This document shows, in pieces, positions 17,590 to 26,402 of a stretch of DNA of 43,199 bases. This DNA comes from Deltaproteobacteria bacterium (GTDB taxonomy: Bacteria > Myxococcota_A > Polyangia > DRWM01 > JAAZOP01), in assembly GCA_016930215.1 (NCBI GenBank), contig JAFGHH010000066.1, positions 1 to 43,199 of the forward strand. Reading direction: 5' to 3'. Both the position numbers and the translations under genes were made by a program. Every line of letters starts with the position of its first letter. Within the stretch, counting starts at the first letter, position 1. The notes under the pieces are model-generated. The model saw nothing but the letters and a program-made list of their open reading frames with translations. It searched no databases and was not told the DNA's origin.

Positions 17590-20124
17590 ATGGCGGAGCG
17601 AGAGGACAGGAACCGAGGGCCTGCGGCACCGCCGCCGCGGGTGGGGGCGGACCCGGCTGGACGAACGCTGCCCAGCGCCGTGATCCCGGCCGTCGGGGGC
17701 GACGACGGCCGGACGGTGGCGACGCGGCCGCCGACGTCCCACCCGTCGCTGATCGCGAGCACCGGCGGAGCGCTCGATGAACCGCTGGCGGCGAACGGCC
17801 CACGCGTCGACGTGGTGGTCCAGTCCCAGCTCGCCGAGGGCGGCATGGGGCGCATCCTGCTCGCGCACGACCCGACGATCGGCCGGGTCGTCGCCGTCAA
17901 GGTGATGCACACCGAGCTGTCGCGGGATCCCGAGATCCGCGCCCGCTTCCTGGCCGAGGCCCGGATCACGGGACGCCTCGAGCACCCCAACATCGTTCCG
18001 GTCCACGCCCTGGGCGTGCTGCCCGACGGCACGGCGGCGTTCGCGATGAAGCGGGTACGCGGCGAGGCGCTCTCGACGATCCTGGCGCGGATCAAGGCCC
18101 GCGACGCCGAGGCGCGCCGCGAGCACGGTCGCCTGCGCCTGCTCGGGGTGTTCCAGCAGGTGTGCCAGGCGGTCCACTTCGCGCATGCCAACGGCATCCT
18201 GCACCGCGACATCAAGCCGGCCAACATCATGGTCGGGCCGTTCGGCGAGGTGTTCGTGATGGACTGGGGCATCGCCAAGGTGATCGGCGCCCCGGTTCCC
18301 GAGCCGGCGGAGGCGGGCCGGAGCACCGAGACGCCGAGCATCGTGCCGGGACCGGGCAGCATCGCCGGCGGCACCTCCGTCGGCGCGATCCTCGGCACGC
18401 CGGAGTACATGGCGCCGGAGCAGGCGATGGGTCGCCACGACCAGCTCGACGCCCGTTCCGACGTCTACGCCCTCGGCGCCACGCTCTACGAGATCCTCGT
18501 GGGACGGCCCGCCTTCCAGGGCGTCACGCCGATGGAGACCATCGCCTGGGTCGTGGCCGGACCCGACCCGACGTTCGACGAATCGGTCGACGGCACGCCG
18601 ATCCCGGCGGACCTCAAGGCGATCTGCCTGCGGGCGATGGCCCGTCGCAAGGAGGATCGCTACGCGTCGGCCCGCGAGCTGTTCCTCGCCGTCGAGGCGT
18701 TCGTCACGGGGGCGGTGGAGCGCGAGCGTCGCGCCCGCGAGGCCGCCGAGCAGTATCGCTTCGCCCGCAAACTGCTCGACGAGCACGCCAGCCTCACCGG
18801 CACGATCGCCGGGCGGCGCGCCGCCGCGGCCGAACTGCGGGCGACGATCCCGCCCCACGAGCCGATCGAGCGCAAGGCTCGGCTGTGGGCCATGGAGGAC
18901 GACGTCGTCCGCCTCGACCAGGAACGCGCCCGGACGCTCAACGCGGCCCTGACCCACCTGCGGCACGCCGTCGAGCTCCAGCCCGACCACACCGAGGCGC
19001 GGGCCGCGCTGGCCGACTACCACTGGGACCAGCTGCGCCGGGCCGAGTGGCAGGACCGGATCGATGACGCCTGGTTCTACCGCCAGCTCGTCGAGGAGTA
19101 CCACGACGGCCGTCTCACCGCCGAGCTCGAAGGCTCGGCCGCACTGTCGCTGACGTCCGTTCCGCCGGGCGCCCAGGTCCTCGTGCGGCCGTTCCTCGAC
19201 CAAGGCTACCGGCTGGAGGCCGGCGAGACGGTCTGGCGCGGCACGACGCCCTGCGCGGGCCTGCCGCTGCGGATGGGCGGCTACCTGGCGACGCTGGAGC
19301 TGCCCGGGTTCCGCACGGTCCGGCTGCCGGTGCTGCTGGGGCGCGGCAACCACGAACGACTGGTCGTGACGCTCCTGCCGGAGGAGGCGATCGGTCCGGG
19401 GCTGGTCTACGTCCCGGCCGGCGGCTTCATCTCCGGCGGCGACCCCGCGGCCGCCGGCGCCCTGCCCAAGCGCTGGCTCCACCTCGACGGCTTCCTGATC
19501 GGACGCACCAGCATCACCTGCGGCGAGTACCTCGCCTTCATCAACGACCTGGCGGCCGCCGACCTCCAGCAGGCCAAGCACCGTACGCCCCGCACCGGGC
19601 GCGAGGCCGGCTACTACTGGCCGTGCGTCGGCGACGCCTTCGAGATCCCGGAGCGCGACAAGGACGGGGACGCCTGGCTCCCCGACTACCCGGTGTTCGG
19701 CATCTCGTTCGACGACGCCCAGGCCTACTGCCGCTGGCGCGCGGCCCGCGACTGCCTGCCGTGGCACCTGCCGACCGAGTCGGAGTGGGAGAAGGCGGCC
19801 CGCGGCACCGACGGCCGGCTCTATCCCTGGGGCAACCGTTTCGACGCCACCTTCTGCAAGATGCGCTTCTCGCGCCCCGGGCGCCCCCAGCCCGAGCCCG
19901 TCGGGACCTTCCCGCTCGACGAATCGCCCTACGGCGTCCGCGACATGGCGGGGACGATCCGCAACTGGTGCGACAGTCGCCTGCTGCCCGACGAGCGCCA
20001 CCTGGTGGTCAAGGGCGGCTCGTGGAGCCTGCCGGCCGAGGGGTGCCGGGCGGCGGGCCGCCACGGCCATCTCCCCGGCGTGGTCTTCACCTCGATCGGA
20101 TTCCGCATCGCCCGCAGCCCGTGA
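17590..20124 (+). CDS. Ser/Thr protein kinase fused to a PEGA-like segment and C-terminal sulfatase-modifying-factor (FGE-fold) domain
   Basis: Kinase: VAVKVM, HRDIKPANIMV, DWGIAK, APEQAMG; C-terminal FGE fold: LPTESEWEKAARGTDGRLYPWGNRF, YGVRDMAGTIRNWC, VKGGSWS, IGFRIARS; ATG with GGGAGG SD. Confidence 0.9.
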   Translation: MAEREDRNRGPAAPPPRVGADPAGRTLPSAVIPAVGGDDGRTVATRPPTSHPSLIASTGGALDEPLAANGPRVDVVVQSQLAEGGMGRILLAHDPTIGRVVAVKVMHTELSRDPEIRARFLAEARITGRLEHPNIVPVHALGVLPDGTAAFAMKRVRGEALSTILARIKARDAEARREHGRLRLLGVFQQVCQAVHFAHANGILHRDIKPANIMVGPFGEVFVMDWGIAKVIGAPVPEPAEAGRSTETPSIVPGPGSIAGGTSVGAILGTPEYMAPEQAMGRHDQLDARSDVYALGATLYEILVGRPAFQGVTPMETIAWVVAGPDPTFDESVDGTPIPADLKAICLRAMARRKEDRYASARELFLAVEAFVTGAVERERRAREAAEQYRFARKLLDEHASLTGTIAGRRAAAAELRATIPPHEPIERKARLWAMEDDVVRLDQERARTLNAALTHLRHAVELQPDHTEARAALADYHWDQLRRAEWQDRIDDAWFYRQLVEEYHDGRLTAELEGSAALSLTSVPPGAQVLVRPFLDQGYRLEAGETVWRGTTPCAGLPLRMGGYLATLELPGFRTVRLPVLLGRGNHERLVVTLLPEEAIGPGLVYVPAGGFISGGDPAAAGALPKRWLHLDGFLIGRTSITCGEYLAFINDLAAADLQQAKHRTPRTGREAGYYWPCVGDAFEIPERDKDGDAWLPDYPVFGISFDDAQAYCRWRAARDCLPWHLPTESEWEKAARGTDGRLYPWGNRFDATFCKMRFSRPGRPQPEPVGTFPLDESPYGVRDMAGTIRNWCDSRLLPDERHLVVKGGSWSLPAEGCRAAGRHGHLPGVVFTSIGFRIARSP

Positions 20125-23100
20125 GCCGTCGGCGCCGCAGGAGGAGTGCGAGCGCCGGCAGCGCCAGCCAACCGCTCCCGGTTCCGCCCGTCGCGCGGCA
20201 GCCGCACCCCTCCGCCGACGGCTCGTCCGTGCCGCCGTCGGCCGCCACATCCGCGTCCGCATCCGCGTCGCCGTCCGCATCCGCGTCCGCGCCCGTGTCC
20301 TCGTCGCCGTCCGCGTCCGCATCCGCGCCCGTGTCCTCGTCGCCGTCCGCATCCGCGTCCGCATCCGGATCGACGTCCGCGTCCGCGTCCGCATCCGCGT
20401 CGGCATCCGCGTCGCCGTCCGCGCCGCCCGCCAGGCGGAGCTGGAGGTCCACGGTCGCCGTCGCGGTATGACCCGCCAGGTCGGTCACGGTGGCGATGAC
20501 CGGGTAGTCCGCCTCGAACAGCATCGTCCCGCCGTCGTCCCGCCCGTCCCAATCGACGAAATCGGTCGTCGTCGCACCGGTCAGCGGCCGCGCCGGGAAC
20601 GTGCGAGCCACGGCCATCCCGCCCGGCTGGAAGATCGTCAACGACCACTCAGCCAGGCCCGTCCGATCGGCCGGCTCCGCCACGATGCTCACCGTGTCCT
20701 CGACGCCGTCCCCGTCCGGAGTGAACGGGTTCGGGCCGGCCCGCAGGGCGATCGTCGGCGGCGTCTCGTCCACGACCTGGATCCCGTCCGACAGCGTCTC
20801 GGCCGAGCTGCCGGACGGGCCGACGGCCCGCACGGCGACGTAGTAGGTCCCGCCCAGCCGCAGGCCGAGCCCGGCGGCGGTGGCGGTGGTGGACGAACCC
20901 GAGTCGATGAAATTGGGCCGCGTCAGGAACGTGCCCCCCGCGGTCAGCACGGCGTACTCGTAGGACGTCGCGCCCGTCACCGCGCTCCAGGCGGCGTACA
21001 GCGTGTCGAAGGTCTCGATCGTGTCGCGGTCCTCGGCCGGGAAGCCCGCCGGAGGATCGACGTCCAGCACCTCCGCCGGCGCCCGGAACCGCTCCCGGCC
21101 GACCGCGTACAGGTAGCCGTCCGCCACGCTCACCAGCAGGTCGTCGGCGCCGTCGTCCGTCACGTCCGCGAACACCGCCTCGCCCACCGGGTAGCGGAAG
21201 TTGTAGGACCAGATCAGGGTCGCCGCGCACGGATCGACCGCGTACAGCCAGCCGTCGGTCGAGCCGACCAGCACGCCGACGGTGCCGGTGCCCGTCAGGT
21301 CCTGCTTGGTGGTGGCGTTGCCGAGGATCCCGAGGCGCTGGCCGGCGTCGCGCGCGTCGGTTTCCGTGGCATAGCTCGATCCCCCGGCCAGCGTCCGACT
21401 GGCCAACAGCGCGCCGGTCCCGGCGTGCCAGACGTCGAGCACGGCCGAGCTGTTCGAGCCCTCGGCGAACCGGACCTCGCCGGAACACTCGGCCACCGCC
21501 CCGACCGTGCGCGTGTGGTTCTTCGTCCCCGTCTCGCGCCACAGCTCGGCCAGCGACCGCGTGAACGTCCGCAACGCATAGTGGGAGCCCGACGAGATCA
21601 CCTCGGGCTGCCCGTCGCGGTTCACGTCCCAGATCGAGGGGAACGTGCAGTACCCGGCATCGACCGTCGTCACCACCGTGCCGTCGGCCGGGCGCAGCTG
21701 CATCATCGTGTTGCGCGGACAGACCAGCGGGTCGCGCAGCCCGTCGCCCGTCAGGTCGAAGGCGGCCGAGTTGCCGTAGCCCGAGCCGGCGACGAGCGTC
21801 TCGAAGGGCGTCGCCCACAGCGGCGCGCCCGTCGCCCCGTCGAGCACGTTGATCTTGGCGTTGCCCGTCGATTGCGCCATCAGGTGGTACAGCAGGTCCG
21901 TGCGCCCGTCGCCGTTGAGGTCGCCCATCGGCACCAGGTCGTAGGTCGTGCTCTCGCCGGCCGCGGTTACCGCCCGCGTCCAGACCGCGGTCGTCCCGTC
22001 GGCCGCAGTGAGCCGCACCTGCTGGGGCGCGGTCGGGTCGGCCGACGTCCACAGGCTCGCCACCTCGCGGTCGCCGTCGCCGTCCACGTCGACCAGCGTC
22101 GGCGCCGACTCGCGCGGTCGCGACCAGGCCACCGCCGGCGGCACGACGAGCGAGGCGCCGGCGGGTCGCAGGCAGTCCAGCGCCCCGCGCGAGTTGCGGA
22201 CCACGATCTCGTTCCAGCCGTCGGCGTCCAGATCGGCCGCCACCGGCGCGGCAGTGAAGCCGTTGCGCCCCGAGTAGTAGCCGCCGATGCGCAGCCCGGC
22301 CTGGTCGCCCCCGGGCTCGTTGAGCGCCGTCAGGCCGCGGCCCAGCACCACCAGGTAGCCGTCGTTGCGCGCCAGCCCGATCTGCATCCCCTCCCCGGGA
22401 CCGCTGATGTCCGCGAACGGCTGGTAGGTCACCGGCACCGTCCCCGCCGGCAGCAGGTAGCTCGCCGCCACCGTCGGCGTCGTCAGCTCCGCGTCGTACG
22501 CCAGCAGCTCCGCGATCTCGCCGTCGGCGTTGTTCCGCGTCAGCAGCAGCTCGTCGCGCCCGTCGCCGTCCGCATCCAGCGCCAGCGGCACCACGCAACC
22601 GGCCTGGAACGCCCGCCGCGACGTGTCGACCACCCCCACCGCGCGCCGGTCGGCCAGCGTCCAGCGCGGAACCAGCGAGAGCGAGCGGAACTCGAACGCC
22701 GTCAGCACGCCCGCCTCGCTGCGGGCGAGCACCTCCGTCGTCCCGTCCCCGTCCAGGTCGAGCACCGCCTCGACCGTCGCGTCGAGCACCGAATCGATCG
22801 TGGTCCCGTCCGCCGCGTCCAGCACGTGCAGCCGCGCCCGCGGCGAGGTCCAGAACGACGTCACCACCTCCCACGCGCCGTCGCCGTCCAGGTCGACCGT
22901 CCCGTTGTGCACGAACCGGTGCTCCTCCGTCGCCACGTCGGCCACCGCGCGCTCCCAGCGCTTGACCAGCGTCCCGCCCGTCGCGTCCCAGTCCATCAGG
23001 AACACCCGCCGCGAGTTGATCGTCGGCGAGTACGAGTTGTTGACGAAGCAGACGATCTCCTCCCCCGCGTCGGCGTCCAGGTCCTGCACGTTGGTGATCG

Positions 23101-23875
23101 TCAGGCCGTACGGAATCGAGCCGAGGTCGGCGGTCGTGGCGACCAGGTGCCCGTCGACCCCCGAGTAGACGTAGAAATGGCGTGTGCCCTGGGCCAGGAT
23201 GTCGAGCTGCCCGTCGCCGTCGAAGTCGCCCAGCGTGTCGTAGTTGCCGCAGACGTAGTCCCGCACGCCGCGCTCGAGCTGGAACAGCTGGGTCGCGGCG
23301 GCGACGCCGCCGGCAAACGAGTAGACGCGAGCCACGTCGCCCAGCGATCCGGACGAACCGCAGGCCTGGTCCGCGACGTACAGCTCGTCCCGGCCGTCCC
23401 CGTCGAAGTCGCCGAACCGCACCGCGCCGATGTTCCCGAAGGACCCGTCCGGGGTCTCCCACAGCACGGAGCCGTCCGCCCCGACCACGAACACCCGTCC
23501 CGCCGCCCCGGAGGCCACGATCTCCGTCGTGCCGTCCCCGTCCAGGTCGCCCACACGGTCGATCCGGAACAGGTCGAGCAGCGGGGAGTCCATCACCACG
23601 GTGTCGTTCGGCAGCTTGGCGACCACCTTGCCGCCGCTCACGAACACCACCTCGTGCACGCCGTCCCCGTCCAGGTCGCCCGCCCAGTACTGCTCGGCGC
23701 CCAGCGTCCCGCCGAGGAAGTACCGCCAGAGCGGCGCCGCCCGGTTGATGAAGGTGGAGCCCGGGGCGTAGCCGGTCCGCTCCGGGTCGCGCCGCGACAT
23801 CGGCCAGTCGGCCCGCACCGTTCCCGCCAGCAGACCGAGCCCCGCAAGCACCAGCAGAGCGCTTCGCCCACGCAT
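20087..23875 (-). CDS. Large secreted FG-GAP/VCBS repeat protein with FlgD-Ig-like domain, Asp/Ala linker and MYXO-CTERM-like tail
   Basis: Many GDLDGDGxxEVV repeats; AGPNPFTPDGDGVEDTVSI; C-terminus EGCGCRATGGTGSGWLALPALALLLRRRR; GGGAGGTG SD. Confidence 0.9.
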   Translation of the reverse strand: MRGRSALLVLAGLGLLAGTVRADWPMSRRDPERTGYAPGSTFINRAAPLWRYFLGGTLGAEQYWAGDLDGDGVHEVVFVSGGKVVAKLPNDTVVMDSPLLDLFRIDRVGDLDGDGTTEIVASGAAGRVFVVGADGSVLWETPDGSFGNIGAVRFGDFDGDGRDELYVADQACGSSGSLGDVARVYSFAGGVAAATQLFQLERGVRDYVCGNYDTLGDFDGDGQLDILAQGTRHFYVYSGVDGHLVATTADLGSIPYGLTITNVQDLDADAGEEIVCFVNNSYSPTINSRRVFLMDWDATGGTLVKRWERAVADVATEEHRFVHNGTVDLDGDGAWEVVTSFWTSPRARLHVLDAADGTTIDSVLDATVEAVLDLDGDGTTEVLARSEAGVLTAFEFRSLSLVPRWTLADRRAVGVVDTSRRAFQAGCVVPLALDADGDGRDELLLTRNNADGEIAELLAYDAELTTPTVAASYLLPAGTVPVTYQPFADISGPGEGMQIGLARNDGYLVVLGRGLTALNEPGGDQAGLRIGGYYSGRNGFTAAPVAADLDADGWNEIVVRNSRGALDCLRPAGASLVVPPAVAWSRPRESAPTLVDVDGDGDREVASLWTSADPTAPQQVRLTAADGTTAVWTRAVTAAGESTTYDLVPMGDLNGDGRTDLLYHLMAQSTGNAKINVLDGATGAPLWATPFETLVAGSGYGNSAAFDLTGDGLRDPLVCPRNTMMQLRPADGTVVTTVDAGYCTFPSIWDVNRDGQPEVISSGSHYALRTFTRSLAELWRETGTKNHTRTVGAVAECSGEVRFAEGSNSSAVLDVWHAGTGALLASRTLAGGSSYATETDARDAGQRLGILGNATTKQDLTGTGTVGVLVGSTDGWLYAVDPCAATLIWSYNFRYPVGEAVFADVTDDGADDLLVSVADGYLYAVGRERFRAPAEVLDVDPPAGFPAEDRDTIETFDTLYAAWSAVTGATSYEYAVLTAGGTFLTRPNFIDSGSSTTATAAGLGLRLGGTYYVAVRAVGPSGSSAETLSDGIQVVDETPPTIALRAGPNPFTPDGDGVEDTVSIVAEPADRTGLAEWSLTIFQPGGMAVARTFPARPLTGATTTDFVDWDGRDDGGTMLFEADYPVIATVTDLAGHTATATVDLQLRLAGGADGDADADADADADADVDPDADADADGDEDTGADADADGDEDTGADADADGDADADADVAADGGTDEPSAEGCGCRATGGTGSGWLALPALALLLRRRRLTGCGRCGIRSR
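20235..20427 (-). repeat. Hexanucleotide-derived Asp/Ala linker with nested 36-bp tandem units
   Basis: gcccgtgtcctcgtcgccgtccgc... 36-bp units at 20291 and 20327 inside (G[CA/CG]TCC)n. Confidence 0.9.
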
Positions 23876-23920
23876 GCCGCACCTCCCCGCGCCGACGTCT
23901 CCCCGCCGGACCGGACGTCC

Positions 23921-23949
23921 AGTCTACCGGGTCGCGGGTGGCCCCTCAA
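23921..23949 (-). promoter_or_regulatory. Candidate promoter for the FG-GAP protein
   Basis: Minus strand TTGAGG-N17-TAGACT. Confidence 0.5.
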
Positions 23950-23970
23950 GGCGGCTGCGGCGGGCCGAAG

Positions 23971-25821
23971 TCAGTTCGGTACGTAGACGGCCGACAGGTT
24001 CGCGTACCAGAAATCGATGGTGTTGGTCGACGAGTTCTTGTAGCCGTTGAGGTAGTACGTGTACGAGCCGGCCCCGGATACCGTGAACCGTCCGGTCCCG
24101 CTCACGGAGTTCGTCAGGGTCACGCCGGTCGTCGCGTTCGCCGGCCACGAGAACGATGACGGGTAGGTTGATGCGCTCCATGTGCACTCCGTCGCCGTCG
24201 TTCCCAGGAAGACCCACGCCTGGTCCATCGCCGCCGACGAGCGGCTCGAGCGGATCTGCGCGTCGTAGTTGACGACGACGTACCCGGGACCCGTCGCGGT
24301 CACGATGACCTCGGCGTCCGCATAGTGCGTGCACGTCGTCCCCATGGCGGTCGTATACGACGAGTTGTCGAAGCCCGTCGCGGCGCCGTCGAGCGTCACG
24401 CTGCCGGAGCTGCCGCCGCCCGACAGCCCCTGGCCCGCCACGACCCCGGTGATGCCCGCCGTACCCGCATCGTCGATCTCGCAGGTCACGCTGCCCGTCG
24501 AGCCGATCGCGCGGATCGAGCTGCCCGCCGCGCAGGTCCCGGTGACCCGCGACTGGATCGACGTCGTGTTCACCGACAGCGTCACGTCCCCCACCGTCCC
24601 CCCGCCGCTCAGGCCGCTCCCCGCGTACACCGCCGTGATGTCGCCCGTGCCGCCGGTCGTGCTCTGGCAGGTCACCGTGCCGTCGGCGTTGACCACGCGG
24701 ATCGCCGACCCCGTCGCGCAGGTCCCCGTCACCCGCCGCTGCAGGTAGCCGGCGTCGGCCGAGAACGTGGTGCCGGAGAGCGTCAGCCCGGTCCCCGGGA
24801 AGTACAGCGTGTCGTTGTCGATCCCGTCCGCGAACCCCGACGGCAGGCCGGGCAGCGTCGCCCAGGTGTACGTCGTGTCGTTGTCGATCCCGTCCGCGAA
24901 GCCCGACGGCATCGAGGTGATCGTGCTCCAGGCGTGGCTGTGGCTCGCCGCCGCGTAGACCCCGTCGAGCACCGCCCGCAACTCCGACACCGTGTCGTAG
25001 CACACCCCCCGCGCCCAGCCCTCGACCGTCGTCTGGTTCACCGACAGCGTCGTCCCGCTGATCGTGATCCCCGTCCCCGCCGTGTACGACGTCCCCGTGT
25101 CGTCCGTGCCGTCCGCGAACCCCGCCGGCACCCCGGTCAGCGACGACCAGGCCTGCGTGTGGTCCGAACGCGCCGCCGTCGTCGCCGTCCCCGTCCCCGC
25201 GAACGACACCCCGAACTGCGTCCCGGTCAGCGTCAGCCCCGGCCCCGCCGTGTACGTCGTCCCCGTGTCGTCGTCCGGCTCGCACTCCACCGTTCCGTCA
25301 TCGAGGATCGTCCGGATCGAGCTCCCCGCCGGACAGCTCCCCGTCACCCGCGACTGCACCCCGGTCAACTCGCCCGCCCCGTGCGTGTGCGTCGCCGCCG
25401 CGAAGTCGGTCGCCGCCCGGCCGTCCACCGTCGCCGCGTCCCCCGCGTACTGCGCGAACCCCGCGTACCCGGTCGAGCCGAGCTGGAACCGCGCCATCTC
25501 CGACTCGCCCCCCACCGACACCCCGAGGTACAGGTCGGTGTGGTCCCGGAACAACGTCAGCGGCAGCGCCGTCGTGTCCCCGAGGTACACCGAGAACAGG
25601 CCGTTCTCGACCAGCACCCACTGCGACTCGTTCCACAGCTCCGTGCCGCCGATCTCCGAGGTGTACAGGGCGAACCGCAGCATCAGGTCGCCCTCCACCG
25701 GCGTGCCGTCCGTCAGGTTCGTCAGCACCCCCTGCACCGGCAGGTACGCCGGGGCGTCCGCCGCCGCCGGAACGGCCGTCCCGAACACCACCAGAACCGC
25801 CGCCAGACTCGCGTATCGCAT
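23971..25821 (-). CDS. Secreted fibre-like protein with RVTGTCxxGSxIRxxxxxGTVTC repeats and C-terminal beta-sandwich-like domain
   Basis: Signal peptide [23 protein letters not shown]; repeats at [55 protein letters not shown] segments; GGAGG SD. Confidence 0.75.
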   Translation of the reverse strand: MRYASLAAVLVVFGTAVPAAADAPAYLPVQGVLTNLTDGTPVEGDLMLRFALYTSEIGGTELWNESQWVLVENGLFSVYLGDTTALPLTLFRDHTDLYLGVSVGGESEMARFQLGSTGYAGFAQYAGDAATVDGRAATDFAAATHTHGAGELTGVQSRVTGSCPAGSSIRTILDDGTVECEPDDDTGTTYTAGPGLTLTGTQFGVSFAGTGTATTAARSDHTQAWSSLTGVPAGFADGTDDTGTSYTAGTGITISGTTLSVNQTTVEGWARGVCYDTVSELRAVLDGVYAAASHSHAWSTITSMPSGFADGIDNDTTYTWATLPGLPSGFADGIDNDTLYFPGTGLTLSGTTFSADAGYLQRRVTGTCATGSAIRVVNADGTVTCQSTTGGTGDITAVYAGSGLSGGGTVGDVTLSVNTTSIQSRVTGTCAAGSSIRAIGSTGSVTCEIDDAGTAGITGVVAGQGLSGGGSSGSVTLDGAATGFDNSSYTTAMGTTCTHYADAEVIVTATGPGYVVVNYDAQIRSSRSSAAMDQAWVFLGTTATECTWSASTYPSSFSWPANATTGVTLTNSVSGTGRFTVSGAGSYTYYLNGYKNSSTNTIDFWYANLSAVYVPN

Positions 25822-25835
25822 GCTCGCCTCCGTCC

Positions 25836-26249
25836 CTACTGGTCCAGCACGGCGCCCGGCCCGAGCGCGCCGCGGAACCTGGTGCTCGACCCCGTGCCCA
25901 TCGGCTGCGGGGTCCCGATGCTCAACGTCAACCCGTAGCTGCCGCCGCGCGCGGTGCCCCCGCCCGCGGTCACCGTCAGCACCGACCGCTTGCTCGCCTC
26001 CGGCACGTCCGCGCCGTCGTCGTCCGGCGCGTCGGCCGCGTCGTCCTCCGCGTCGACGGCGTCCGCGTCGGCGTCCGCACCGACGTCGCCCCCGTCGTCG
26101 TCCTCCGCGTCGACGTCCGCGTCCGCGCCCCCGTCGGGTCGGTCCTCCGGAACGTCGGCGGTCTCGCCGCCGGTGTCCGGCGTACCACCCCCGCCGCCGC
26201 ACGCGGCGCACAGCACCAGCATCACCGCCACACTCGTCGGACGAATCAC
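25836..26249 (-). CDS. Small acidic lipoprotein, first gene of operon with the fibre-like protein
   Basis: GTG start [22 protein letters not shown]...[15 protein letters not shown]...; 14 nt upstream of next ATG. Confidence 0.7.
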   Translation of the reverse strand: MIRPTSVAVMLVLCAACGGGGGTPDTGGETADVPEDRPDGGADADVDAEDDDGGDVGADADADAVDAEDDAADAPDDDGADVPEASKRSVLTVTAGGGTARGGSYGLTLSIGTPQPMGTGSSTRFRGALGPGAVLDQ

Positions 26250-26292
26250 GTCGGCGGCCTCCTCTCGCGTCCGTTCCCCCGAACGGCAAGAC

Positions 26293-26321
26293 ATTCTACT
26301 CTGGCCCGGCTGTTGCGGCAA
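26293..26321 (-). promoter_or_regulatory. Candidate promoter for the acidic lipoprotein/fibre operon
   Basis: Minus strand TTGCCG-N17-TAGAAT. Confidence 0.55.
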
Positions 26322-26364
26322 CCGCCGCCACGAACACGACGTCCGCCGCGCCGCGAGCCGGGGC

Positions 26365-26393
26365 TTGGCGCCCTGCGGAAAGCGGCGTAGACT
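26365..26393 (+). promoter_or_regulatory. Candidate near-leaderless promoter for TSR-like repeat lipoprotein
   Basis: TTGGCG-N17-TAGACT ending 9 nt before ATG 26403; no SD. Confidence 0.5.
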
Positions 26394-26402
26394 TCTCTTG
26401 CG

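Noticed and set aside
19410-20124. Kinase FGE-fold domain as maturase for the sulfatase-like fusion at 30.9-34.2 kb
   Set aside because: The sulfatase-like domain lacks the Cys/Ser-x-Pro-Ser-Arg target and the FGE-fold domain retains only one of the catalytic Cys positions
20235-20427. Possible CRISPR array
   Set aside because: Short 6/36-bp periodicity without unique spacers; it encodes the DADADA linker in frame
20468-23986. 1172-aa plus-strand ORF
   Set aside because: Antisense shadow of the FG-GAP protein; no domain-like segments
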